A stretch of DNA of 64,000 bases from Geodermatophilus sabuli (lineage in GTDB: Bacteria; Actinomycetota; Actinomycetes; Mycobacteriales; Geodermatophilaceae). Under the pieces are notes generated by a model. That model was not told the DNA's origin. It made no database searches and saw only the letters and a program-made list of their open reading frames with translations. The position numbers and the translations under genes were made by a program. Below are positions 16,396 to 23,716 of the stretch, piece by piece. The first letter of the stretch is position 1. Each line of letters starts with the position of its first letter. The DNA lies in NCBI RefSeq assembly GCF_900215145.1, contig NZ_OBDO01000009.1:1-64000 (forward strand), read 5' to 3'.

Positions 16396-17271
16396 TTAGG
16401 GCACGGGGCGGCCGTCGATGCACATGACCCGGCCCATGAGGCGGGTTTGTCGTCCATCGGACGTGACCGTGCCCCGGATCACGGTTCCGTCGCGTCCCGC
16501 GGTCGCCGGCCAGGCGGACACGGCCGACTCGGGCTCGACGTGCGGACCAAGCAGCGCCCGGGCGTTGCGGCTACGCGGGTGCGGTGGGGGCAGACTGGCG
16601 CGGCGGACAGTACTGACCCGAACCGGGTCGTCGCAGAACGCCAGGTGCTGCACCTCCACGCCCTGCCGGACCAATTGACCAGGGCTGTAGCGCAGCATCC
16701 GGAGGTCGTCGCGGAACTGGATGGAGGTTCCCAGCGGCTTGTCCTGGAAGTAGGCACGGGCAAGCAGCTCGTCCTGCCGCTCCCCCTCGTCGAGTTCAAC
16801 CCACATGTCCAGGTCCATCGGCCTCAGCTCGGCTGCGACCACGGTGCCAATCTGCGGACCGTCGTGCTCGTCCACCACGGGTACCGCGCCGCGTGCAAAG
16901 GTCAGCGCCTGGTCGCCGATCACCTCATGCAGCCAGGTGTCCCCGAACGGGACCAGCTCGGGACGGCGCAGGTCGTAGGAGACGAGCAGGATGCGCCCTG
17001 CCGGTTCAGTGCGGCCGCGCACGGCGCGCGACCGGCTCAGGGCGTTGGCCAGCCGCAGGTCCGGGGACTGCACCCGCCGGTCGTCCCAGTGGTCGTGGGC
17101 AGTCAGCGCGCGCAGCTTGTCCCACACGTCCCAGCGGTCCACGCCGCTGCGCTCGAGCAGATCCAGCGCGCGGGCCTGGCGGGCGAACGTGTAGCCCCGG
17201 GTCTGCTCCAGCTCCATCGCCAGGGTGTGCAGCTCCAGCGGCATCGGCGGGGTGTCGTCGTAACGAATCAT
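16396..17271 (-). CDS. Element protein, unknown; weak prohead-protease-like features
   Basis: A 291-residue soluble protein. The N-terminal 90 residues are helical (MELEQTRGYTFARQARALDL). The middle runs DGPQIGTVVAAELRPMDLDMWVELDEG, then AYFQDKPLGTSIQFRDD and VEVQHLAFCDDPVR. This strand order (GxV...L, LGxSIxF, LxxLAxxDDP) recalls HK97-type prohead protease or related phage proteins, but the catalytic His/Ser cannot be fixed by eye. If true it would favour a phage-satellite origin for the element. It overlaps the 115-residue gene by 4 bp and is followed by a terminator. Confidence 0.5.
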   Translation of the reverse strand: MIRYDDTPPMPLELHTLAMELEQTRGYTFARQARALDLLERSGVDRWDVWDKLRALTAHDHWDDRRVQSPDLRLANALSRSRAVRGRTEPAGRILLVSYDLRRPELVPFGDTWLHEVIGDQALTFARGAVPVVDEHDGPQIGTVVAAELRPMDLDMWVELDEGERQDELLARAYFQDKPLGTSIQFRDDLRMLRYSPGQLVRQGVEVQHLAFCDDPVRVSTVRRASLPPPHPRSRNARALLGPHVEPESAVSAWPATAGRDGTVIRGTVTSDGRQTRLMGRVMCIDGRPVP

Positions 17272-17615
17272 TGCCCTGGCTCCTGCGGTCGTTTCGGGTG
17301 GCTGGCCGGATGGTTCGGCCAGTCGTCGTGGGGGTGGTCCATCGGCCAGCGGGCGCAGCGCCGGGCCGCATCCAGGTGGCCACAGGCGGCCGTCAGCACG
17401 TTCGTGGCCGTGGTCAGGTCCCGGTGAGCCGCAGCCATCGCTGCCGCGTCCTCGGGGCCGCTCTTGAGGTGCCAGAACGCCCGTGCCAGCAGCCAGTCCG
17501 TCTCCGCGGTCAGGCTTACGACCGCGGTCAACGCGTCCAGCTCGGTGCTCACGGCGCGCAGCAGGGCGTCCGGGTCGGTGCTGCGCTCGGAAGGTTCACG
17601 GGGCATGGCGCGCAT
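17268..17615 (-). CDS. Hypothetical helical protein of the element
   Basis: A 115-residue protein that is mostly helical with a His/Pro-rich tail (WPMDHPHDDWPNHPASHP). Two short cysteine positions (ACGHL and RRCARW) do not form a clear metal site. It overlaps the next gene by ATGA, so the two are translated together. No family is recognised. Its start lies downstream of a strong hairpin, so this two-gene unit probably has its own promoter in 17616-17750. Confidence 0.5.
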   Translation of the reverse strand: MRAMPREPSERSTDPDALLRAVSTELDALTAVVSLTAETDWLLARAFWHLKSGPEDAAAMAAAHRDLTTATNVLTAACGHLDAARRCARWPMDHPHDDWPNHPASHPKRPQEPGQ

Positions 17616-17738
17616 AACCGCACCCCCGGGTGGACCCGGGCGGCTGTCCGGCTGGCCACGCCAGTAGGGCGTTCAAAACGTCCGCGGCGACTCTTCGGCG
17701 CTCGGAGTGGCCGCTGCCCCCTGTGGCTGGCTGTGGCT

Positions 17739-17831
17739 GTCCATGCCCGGACTGCCCGTCTGTCCGTCCTAAAGGACGGACAGACGGAGGACATGTCCGC
17801 GGACGGGCGGACACTCGCGGACGCTCGGACA
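17739..17831. other. Perfect hairpin plus GGAC/GTCC-rich repeat cluster, candidate origin or terminator
   Basis: Arms ccgtctgtccgtcct (17756-17770) and aggacggacagacgg (17773-17787) form a perfect 15 bp stem with a 2-base spacer. Next to it, 17788-17831, the unit (g)cggac(a) recurs about five times in both orientations, including ggacatgtcc. It lies immediately downstream of the RepA-like helicase gene. It could simply terminate that transcript. The repeat cluster also looks like iterons. Confidence 0.5.
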
Positions 17832-19457
17832 TCAGAGGCCCTCGCCCTTGCGGTAAAAGGGCCGCGAGTCACTGCCCTCGTTGACCAGGGCACCTGCGCT
17901 GACCAGCTCGTTCAGCGATCGGTGGAAGCTGGCGGGCGGTAGGTCGGCGACGTTTCGCAAGTCGGCCTTCGAGGCCCCGGTCGCCCCGAACGCGGACATG
18001 AACACGGACATGAGGGCCTGCGCGTTGGGCTTCATGTCCGCGGCCAGCGCGGACACGACGACCCCACTGTCTAGGACGGGGCTGAGCTTGAGCTGCAGGG
18101 TGTCCTCGCGCGGCCCGTCCTTGCGCTTGGTGCGGCTCATCTTCATCAGCCGCGGATCGCCGTCGGTGGTGTAGACGGTGTCCACGCCGGCCTCCAGGGC
18201 GCTGCTGCCCCGGATCGTTGACCTGTCCTTGCCCGTGTGGTGGGCAAGGACGACCGTGCCATCCCCGGTGGCCGTTCGAAGTCGATAGAGGGCGTCAACG
18301 GCCATGCCCATGTCGCGGGCGCTGTTCTCGTCAGCGCCAACGATGCAACGAGCCAGGGTGTCCAGGACGACGAGGCTGTGGCCGGCGGCCAAGGCACACA
18401 GCTCGGCGACGGCGCCTTCGTCCAGCAGGTTCACCGGCTCGGGTAGGACAGAGAGGGCGTCGTCAGGGATGGTGCGCCGCCATCCGTACTCCCAGGCCGC
18501 CCAGCGCGCGTGCAGGCCGTGGGCTCCCTCGGCCGCCACGTACAGAACACGGCCCTGCTCGACAGGTCGGCTTATCCACGGCCTGCCGGTGGCGACGCAG
18601 GCGGCCCAGTCCTGCAGCACAAACGACTTCAGCGAGCCGAAGTGCCCTGCGACCACGGTGACGGTGCGACGGTCGATTGTGTCGGCAATCAGCGGCTGAG
18701 GCTTGGGGAGGCTGGCAAGGGCGCCCCGACTCAACAGGCGCTCCCTCAGCCTGGACGACCCCGCAGGCCGGTCCGCCTCAGGTAGGCGGGCAGCGGCCAG
18801 GCGATCGGTCAAGTCGGTCAGCGGGGTCGGGGCCACGTCGTCGTCTCCGTTCGGCAGGTCGGTGGCTGGCCCGCGACGCAGCGCCCCGTCGCGGGCGGAC
18901 CGCAGGGTCTTGCGGCACTCCCCCTCCGCCAGCCCGGCTCGCATCCCGGCGGCCACCAGTCGCTCGGTGACGTCCTTCGCTAGCACTGCACGGGCCAGCG
19001 CCACCCGGTAGCAGCGCAGGCCGGCGCTGTTCAGCGCACCGTTGCGCGCCCCCTCCGGGGTGCTGGCCACGGTCTCCGCCTCCCCGGTCAGCACCGCCTC
19101 ACCCCAGCGCCGCTCCAGTTGGGATGACGTCAAGTCGCTGGGGAAGCCCACCGCGGGCGCCTCAGGGGCGTGGCGGCCGCCGTAGGCGCGCCGCTCATCC
19201 CAGGCGCGGAGGAAGTCGATCCCCCGGCCCTCGTCGTCCGCAGCTCCCGGGTCGCCAGCCCGCTTGGCGTCCCACGCGGGGTAGGTACCGCGTGGCTGCT
19301 CCGGAGTGCTTGTCGGCCGCTGGCCGGCACGGCGCTCCCGCCAGGCGGCCAGGTAGTTCACCGGCTGGTGCTCGTCCGCGGGCTCTGCTGGAGCCACGTC
19401 CTCCGCGTCGGCCAGTTCCGCAAGGTGTGCCTCGCGCTCACTGGTCGGGCCGCTCAT
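17832..19457 (-). CDS. RepA-like replicative helicase with primase-associated region
   Basis: A 541-residue protein. Residues 30-95 contain repeated AW(R/D)ERR-type units of unknown role. Residues about 135-195 (EGARNGALNSAGLRCYRVAL through GECRKTLRSARDGA) match the helical segment that follows prim-pol domains in plasmid and phage primases. Residues about 255-460 are a RepA/KaiC-like ATPase: Walker A GHFGSLKSF (271-279), Walker B LVVLDTL, and AHHTGKD, where the family has its sensor. The C terminus is a winged helix (SKADLRNVADLPPASFHRSL). It is a hexameric helicase or replication initiator, implying that the element can replicate when excised. Confidence 0.8.
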   Translation of the reverse strand: MSGPTSEREAHLAELADAEDVAPAEPADEHQPVNYLAAWRERRAGQRPTSTPEQPRGTYPAWDAKRAGDPGAADDEGRGIDFLRAWDERRAYGGRHAPEAPAVGFPSDLTSSQLERRWGEAVLTGEAETVASTPEGARNGALNSAGLRCYRVALARAVLAKDVTERLVAAGMRAGLAEGECRKTLRSARDGALRRGPATDLPNGDDDVAPTPLTDLTDRLAAARLPEADRPAGSSRLRERLLSRGALASLPKPQPLIADTIDRRTVTVVAGHFGSLKSFVLQDWAACVATGRPWISRPVEQGRVLYVAAEGAHGLHARWAAWEYGWRRTIPDDALSVLPEPVNLLDEGAVAELCALAAGHSLVVLDTLARCIVGADENSARDMGMAVDALYRLRTATGDGTVVLAHHTGKDRSTIRGSSALEAGVDTVYTTDGDPRLMKMSRTKRKDGPREDTLQLKLSPVLDSGVVVSALAADMKPNAQALMSVFMSAFGATGASKADLRNVADLPPASFHRSLNELVSAGALVNEGSDSRPFYRKGEGL

Positions 19458-19723
19458 CGGTCGGCTCCCGGCTCATTGGCGAGCGTCGCGCTCAGGGCGT
19501 CCGCGGTCAGGCTCAGGTGGATGCTGTGGAACCGCAGCGCCTCGCGCAACGGTGCGGACAGCTCTCCCCGCCTGGTCGCCACGACGGATGCCGCGTGTTC
19601 GGCGAGGTCCAGGGCGTCCAGCAGGCGGCAGCGGGCCGACAGCAGCGGCCACGGGTCGCCGTAGACGGCGTGCTCAGGCAGGGCGTCGTGCTGGCCCGGG
19701 TCGATGGTCGGTCGTACTGTCAC
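19454..19723 (-). CDS. Small helical protein upstream of the helicase
   Basis: An 89-residue, mostly helical protein (LLSARCRLLDALDLAEHAAS, then SAPLREALRFHSIHLSLTAD). No domain recognised. It overlaps the RepA-like gene by ATGA, so it is co-translated with it and may be a replication accessory or regulator. Confidence 0.55.
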   Translation of the reverse strand: MTVRPTIDPGQHDALPEHAVYGDPWPLLSARCRLLDALDLAEHAASVVATRRGELSAPLREALRFHSIHLSLTADALSATLANEPGADR

Positions 19724-19754
19724 GGTTACTGACTCCTTGGCCGGTGGTCAGCTG

Positions 19755-19790
19755 CGGCGCCGCGTTCCCATCCACGGGGACGCGGCGCCG
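19755..19790 (-). terminator. Hairpin between small element genes
   Basis: Arms cggcgccgcgt (19755-19765) and acgcggcgccg (19780-19790) with inner ccc/ggg pairing. It lies 38 bp past the stop of the 81-residue gene on the minus strand and upstream of the helicase operon. Confidence 0.6.
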
Positions 19791-19827
19791 ACCCGTTTCG
19801 CGGGCGCACCATGGGCCCGCGGCCGGG

Positions 19828-20073
19828 TCAGGCAGCGGGCTGGGTGGTGGAACGGGTCGGTGAGGCGGACGCACCTCGCAGCAGCAGCGCCAGACGGTCA
19901 CGCTGCTCGCCGGACAGCTCAGGGGCCTGGGCGACGGTGCGCCGGATGTAGTGCTCCACGCGGGCGACCGCGAGGTCGCGGCGCGCTTCTTGCGTCTGCT
20001 GAGCGTCGGCCCCGTGGTGTCGGGTGTGGACGGCTAGGCGGGCTCGTTCCCGCTGCCAAGTGGTTGCGGACAA
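19828..20073 (-). CDS. Small helical protein of the element
   Basis: An 81-residue basic protein with a predicted central helix RRDLAVARVEHYIRRTVAQAP followed by LSGEQRDRLALLLRG. Similar short proteins occur in actinobacterial integrative elements next to rep and int genes; I know of no function. It is flanked by hairpins on both sides, so it is probably its own transcription unit. Confidence 0.5.
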   Translation of the reverse strand: MSATTWQRERARLAVHTRHHGADAQQTQEARRDLAVARVEHYIRRTVAQAPELSGEQRDRLALLLRGASASPTRSTTQPAA

Positions 20074-20094
20074 CCCTCGGTCCTCCGGTGGGCG

Positions 20095-20123
20095 CGCTTG
20101 TAGCGCCCACCGGGTGAGCGGGC
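20095..20123 (-). terminator. Hairpin after the integrase operon
   Basis: Perfect 11 bp arms ccggtgggcgc (20095-20105) and gcgcccaccgg (20113-20123). It lies about 75 bp beyond the stop of the 169-residue gene that follows the integrase. Confidence 0.6.
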
Positions 20124-20196
20124 CTGGCTCGGCGAACGTCCCCGTCGCCGCACAGGGCTCGCATCACTGCGAGTAGTCGAGAGCTTACTAGACGCT

Positions 20197-20706
20197 CTAG
20201 AACGGGGTCGGGATCAAGACGCTGATGTCCAGGTGCGCCACCCCTCGCGTGTGCAACCAGGTCAGGAGCGCGTCGAGCTTCTCCGCCCGGAAGTCAACCG
20301 TGCGGCACTGGCCCGGCACAGGACCTGGGCAGCGCGGGCACTGGAACCGCCAGGAGGTCCGCGAGGTGCCAGAGCCCTTTCCGGCAGCCGGGTCAGGGGC
20401 GGTCACCCACCGCCCGCCAGAGGCGATAACCCAGGGCCCGCCAGGTGCGTCGGCTTCCGCTGCATGATCCAGGGTCCACAGGTCGGCGATGTGGAGGTGC
20501 TTGTGGGTTCCCACGCCGGTGCAGTGCACGTCGATGAGGGCGGGGAGAGGGCCGTCTGTCTTGGGACCAACCTGCTCAAGCACGGCGGTCAGGTCGGCCG
20601 GGATCAGACCCCGTGGTGCGCTCGCGATGTCCCTGGCCATCGGTTCGCGCCACTCGGGGGGACGGTGGCTCAGGCCCTCAGCCAGCCACCTGTTCAGGTC
20701 CGTCAC
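20197..20706 (-). CDS. Zinc-ribbon-like protein co-translated with the integrase
   Basis: A 169-residue protein. The C-terminal half carries FQCPRCPGPVPGQCRTVDF, three or four cysteines arranged like a zinc ribbon, and several His (HCTGVGTHKHLHIADL) in the middle. It overlaps the integrase stop by ATGA. Genes in this position beside large serine integrases are sometimes recombination directionality factors, but those are not conserved in sequence, so this is only a positional suggestion. Confidence 0.5.
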   Translation of the reverse strand: MTDLNRWLAEGLSHRPPEWREPMARDIASAPRGLIPADLTAVLEQVGPKTDGPLPALIDVHCTGVGTHKHLHIADLWTLDHAAEADAPGGPWVIASGGRWVTAPDPAAGKGSGTSRTSWRFQCPRCPGPVPGQCRTVDFRAEKLDALLTWLHTRGVAHLDISVLIPTPF

Positions 20707-22091
20707 TCCGGGGTCCTCCAGTTAATCCGCACCGTCTCGGGGTCGAACCGGCGGGCACCGCGTCCTGGCGGCAATAGGGAGACCGCCATGAGGGTGTCGA
20801 TGGCCGCGCGGCGCCGGTCCAGGTCCAGTGCGTCCCACGTAGCGCGCACATCGTCCGCGGTGACCAGCTCGCCGAGCACCGGTATGCGGCCGGCATCGGC
20901 CATCTGCCTCTCGATGGCATCCAGGCGGGTGCGCGCCCGCTCGGTACCCCGAGCCAGCTGCGCCGCCGTGATGGCACCGTCGGCGAACAGGTCTGACAGC
21001 TCCCCGAGCCGAGCCCGCAACGCGCTGGCTTCCTCACGCAGCACCCCCACGTCCGGCCCCTCCCCCGGCACCGTCAACAACTCGGCCGCGTCCGGCCGGG
21101 ACAGCCGAGCGACCACCAGTGCGGCCACTAGCTCGTCAATCGGCACGGCCCCTCGGGAGAGATGCCCGCGGGAACGCCCGCACCGGTAGGTGCGCTGCCC
21201 GTGCTGCGTGCGCCCGGTGATGACCACGGCCCCGCAGTGGCAGCGAGCCAGCCCAGCCAGCAGGTAGCGGCGGGCGGTGGTGGGGGTGGTGCGGCGCGAC
21301 GGCTCGTCCAACAGCGCCACGGCGGCCCGGTAGGTGTGTTCCGGGACGATGGCGGGCCAGGCGCCCGCGCCGTACTCCTGCCCGCAGTGCACGACGATGG
21401 CGGCATTCCGCGGGTTGCGCAGCGTGTAGCGCACCCCGTCCGGCCGCCAAGCTCCCCCGACTGCCGTGGTGAACCCAGCGGCGTTCCACTGCGCCGCGAT
21501 GCCTCGCAGGCTGGCCCCCGCCAGCAGGTGCCGGTACCCGTCCCGGATCAGCGCCGCCTCGAACTCGCGCAGCTCCATGCCACCGGGCTCGTAACCGACC
21601 GCGCGGCGGCCGCCCGCCGGCGGCTTGCCGAGCTCGGCGCGCTGGAGGTTGGCCCGCTTCTGCCGGGCCGACTTCCGCTCGATCTCGCCCCGAGCCACGG
21701 CCCCTTTGATCCGGGCAAACAGACGGCCATTGTCGGTGGACAGGTCAGCGTTCCCACCCACGGTGGCCAGCGCGAGCCGGTGGCGGTCGGCCAGATCGAT
21801 GAAGTGTTCGAGCTCCACGGGCCGTCGGTGCAGCCGGTCGAGGTCCCATGCCACGACCGCGCCGACCCGGCCAGCCTCCACGTCAGCCAGCATCCGTGTG
21901 TAGGCAGGTCGCGCCTTGCCACTGGAGGCGCTGGTGTCGTTGTCCACGTACTCACCCGGCTCCCAGCCGCGATCAGCACAAAGCTTTAGGCAGTCCTCGC
22001 GCTGACGGGCGATGGCCAGACCGGTGCCGTCTCTGTCGAGCGACTGGCGTAGGTAGACAGCAGCGCGCAGGTATGGATCGTCAAGTCCCAC
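20703..22091 (-). CDS. int: Large serine recombinase (integrase)
   Basis: A 462-residue site-specific recombinase. The catalytic domain starts AAVYLRQS with the nucleophile Ser17, then IARQREDC, WDLDRLHRRP and the long helix GEIERKSARQKRA. The recombinase domain follows (LRGIAAQWNAAGFTTAVGG, WRPDGVRYTLRNP). A zinc ribbon (CHCGAVVITG, later YRCGR) and a coiled-coil region complete the usual large-serine-integrase layout. It integrates the element between attP and a chromosomal attB inside cpaF. GTG 22091 is used because the frame upstream is cpaF DNA. No ribosome site and only about 20 bp separate it from the junction, so expression probably depends on sequence across attR. Confidence 0.92.
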   Translation of the reverse strand: MGLDDPYLRAAVYLRQSLDRDGTGLAIARQREDCLKLCADRGWEPGEYVDNDTSASSGKARPAYTRMLADVEAGRVGAVVAWDLDRLHRRPVELEHFIDLADRHRLALATVGGNADLSTDNGRLFARIKGAVARGEIERKSARQKRANLQRAELGKPPAGGRRAVGYEPGGMELREFEAALIRDGYRHLLAGASLRGIAAQWNAAGFTTAVGGAWRPDGVRYTLRNPRNAAIVVHCGQEYGAGAWPAIVPEHTYRAAVALLDEPSRRTTPTTARRYLLAGLARCHCGAVVITGRTQHGQRTYRCGRSRGHLSRGAVPIDELVAALVVARLSRPDAAELLTVPGEGPDVGVLREEASALRARLGELSDLFADGAITAAQLARGTERARTRLDAIERQMADAGRIPVLGELVTADDVRATWDALDLDRRRAAIDTLMAVSLLPPGRGARRFDPETVRINWRTPE

Positions 22092-22111
22092 ATGCGCAAC
22101 GTTACGGTGTT

Positions 22112-22118
22112 CCGCAGC
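22112..22118 (-). other. Right attachment junction core (attR)
   Basis: Heptamer gctgcgg (minus strand) at the end of the cpaF codons GAG GTC TTC GAG CTG CGG. Element sequence aacaccgtaacg follows. It is identical to 11596-11602 and in the same codon phase. Confidence 0.75.
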
Positions 22119-22831
22119 TCGAAGACCTCCTCGCAGGTGACCACCCGCTCCCGCGCCGGGATCGCGGCACACAAGCAGTTCAGGAGCGTCGTCTTGCCGG
22201 CCTGGGTGCCGCCGGCGACGAGGATGTTCAGCCCGGCCGCGACCGCGGCCTCCAGGAACCGGGCCGCGTGCGCCGTCAGCGTGCCGAGCGCGACCAGCTC
22301 GTCCAGCGAGTGCGCCTGCAGCACGAACTTCCGGATGTTGACCGCCATGTGCCGGCGGGTGATGTCCGGGATCACCACGTGCAGCCGCGACCCGTCCGGC
22401 AGGGTGGCGTCCACGAACGGCGTCGACATGTCGACCCGCCGTCCCGAGGTGCGCAGCATCCGCTCCACCAGGTCCGCCAGCTCGCCGGCGCCCAGGATGG
22501 TCGTCGTCAGCTCGCTGCGGCCCCGCCGCGCGACGAAGACCCGGCCCGGCTCGTTGACCCAGATCTCCTCGACCTCCGGGTCGTCGAGGTGCCGCTGCAG
22601 CGGCCCGAACCCGGCCACCCGGTCCAGCACGTCGCGGACCACGGAGTCGGCGTTCGTGATCGGCGGCAGCGCCGAGGTCAGTGACCGCTCGGAGTAGTCG
22701 GCGACGACGTCGCGCACGAGCAGCCGCACCGGCGCCGGGTCGGTGAACGGGTCCAGCCCACGGCGGCGGATCAGCTCGCGCACCTCACCGTCGACCACCT
22801 CCAGCGCACTGGTCGCAGTCGGCACGCCCAC
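22112..22831 (-). pseudogene. cpaF: CpaF/TadA pilus ATPase, 5' fragment
   Basis: The N-terminal 240 residues of the pilus assembly ATPase: the N-terminal domain (DPFTDPAPVRLLVRDVVADY, GFGPLQRHLDDPEVEEIWVN), the RMLRTSGRRVDMSTPFVDA linker and Walker A GGTQAGKTTLLN, ending at CEEVFELR. Beyond this the frame runs into the element for about 43 residues to a stop at 21986. Walker B is missing, so the product cannot hydrolyse ATP normally. The start is GTG 22831 or 22825. It is the first gene of the pilus operon and follows the sortase with a hairpin between. Confidence 0.9.
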
Positions 22832-23002
22832 CCCCGTCGGCCCTCGAGTTCCTTGCAAGACCGACGGACTGTAAGAGAACGGGACCGTCCGCAGGGCCCG
22901 CTGCTGACGGTCTGTGGACGGCCACGCGGAACGGCCACCCGGTCGGGTGTCACCCACGCCGGGCCTCGACGGCGGGACGGCGACCGGGTGTGATCGCGGG
23001 CA

Positions 23003-23039
23003 CTCGTGCCCTGCGTGCCGGGGGCGCGCAGGGCACGAG
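23003..23039 (-). terminator. Terminator hairpin after the sortase gene
   Basis: Perfect 13 bp arms ctcgtgccctgcg (23003-23015) and cgcagggcacgag (23027-23039), 30 bp past the sortase stop. The core cgtgccctgc reappears in the hairpin at 31875-31926. Confidence 0.75.
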
Positions 23040-23068
23040 CCTGCGCCTGGCAGACTGCGCAGGGCGGT

Positions 23069-23716
23069 TCAGCCCACCGGCGCGGCCATCACCACGACGT
23101 TGTCGGCGTAGTTCCCGGTCCGCTCGTCGAACGCCCCGCCGCAGGTGATCAACGCCAGCTGCGGCGGCCCGTCGGTGCGGAACAGCTCCGGCGGCAGCGC
23201 CGACTTCGGGAACGAGGTCCGCGAGACGACGGCGAACCGGTGCACGGCGCCCCCGGCGTCGGTCACCTCCACGACGTCCCCCTCGCGCAGGGACAGCAGT
23301 CCCTCCAGCGGGCCGGACCCGTAGCGCGCCGAGTCGACGTGCCCGGCGACCACCGCCGTGCCCACGGCGTTCCCGGGCACCGCTCCCCCGGCGTACCAGC
23401 CGAGCACCGTCGGCCGCTCCGGCAGCTGCAGCGACCCGGATGCCAGGACCCCGACCGGCACCAGCGGCACCGGATCGGCCGTGGCCGGCAGGACGACGGC
23501 CGTCGGCGCCGCAGCGACCGGCGGGGGCGGGAGCGGTGCCTCGACCGGAGCAGCCGGGACGACCGGTGGAGCCGGTGACGGCGCCACCGCCGCCACCGGC
23601 TCCCCGATCTCCGGCGCGTCGGCCCGGGGCGGCGCCTGGGTGAGCGCGAGCCCCGAGCCGACCAGCACCGTGCCCGCGACGACCAGCACCAGGTGCCGGG
23701 CGCGCGGCCGGCTCAC
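23069..23716 (-). CDS. Class F sortase
   Basis: A 215-residue membrane-anchored transpeptidase. One N-terminal membrane helix (about residues 7-25), a Pro/Ala-rich linker (about 35-95) and the sortase domain, with the catalytic His in VVAGHVDS, the Cys in LALITCGG, and an Arg in DERTGNYADN. Actinobacterial class F sortases attach or process surface proteins; no LPXTG substrate is evident nearby. The GTG start overlaps the stop of the upstream DUF4142 gene as GTGA, so the two are coupled. The linker length is unusually large compared with the catalytic part. Confidence 0.88.
   Translation of the reverse strand: MSRPRARHLVLVVAGTVLVGSGLALTQAPPRADAPEIGEPVAAVAPSPAPPVVPAAPVEAPLPPPPVAAAPTAVVLPATADPVPLVPVGVLASGSLQLPERPTVLGWYAGGAVPGNAVGTAVVAGHVDSARYGSGPLEGLLSLREGDVVEVTDAGGAVHRFAVVSRTSFPKSALPPELFRTDGPPQLALITCGGAFDERTGNYADNVVVMAAPVG

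Larger units (their letters stand above)
11596..22118. mobile_element. Integrative element inserted in cpaF, large serine integrase type
   Basis: About 10.5 kb bounded by the two halves of cpaF. Both junctions share ccgcagc on the plus strand (11596-11602 and 22112-22118). It carries a large serine recombinase abutting the right junction, a zinc-ribbon-like protein, a primase/RepA-like helicase, a ribbon-helix-helix protein, a lipoprotein and several unknown proteins. There are no recognisable conjugation genes, portal, terminase or tail genes, so it is neither a complete prophage nor an obvious conjugative element. It could be a replicating integrative plasmid or a phage satellite. Many genes show codon use less uniform than the flanks. 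Confidence 0.88.

Noticed and set aside
11596..22118. Interpretation of the element as a complete prophage
   Set aside because: No terminase, portal, capsid, tail or lysis genes are visible in 10.5 kb.
7661..22865. Interpretation of the direct repeats as the attachment sites of the element
   Set aside because: The repeats are cpaF coding sequence and flank the entire pilus operon; the true integrase junctions are at 11596 and 22112.
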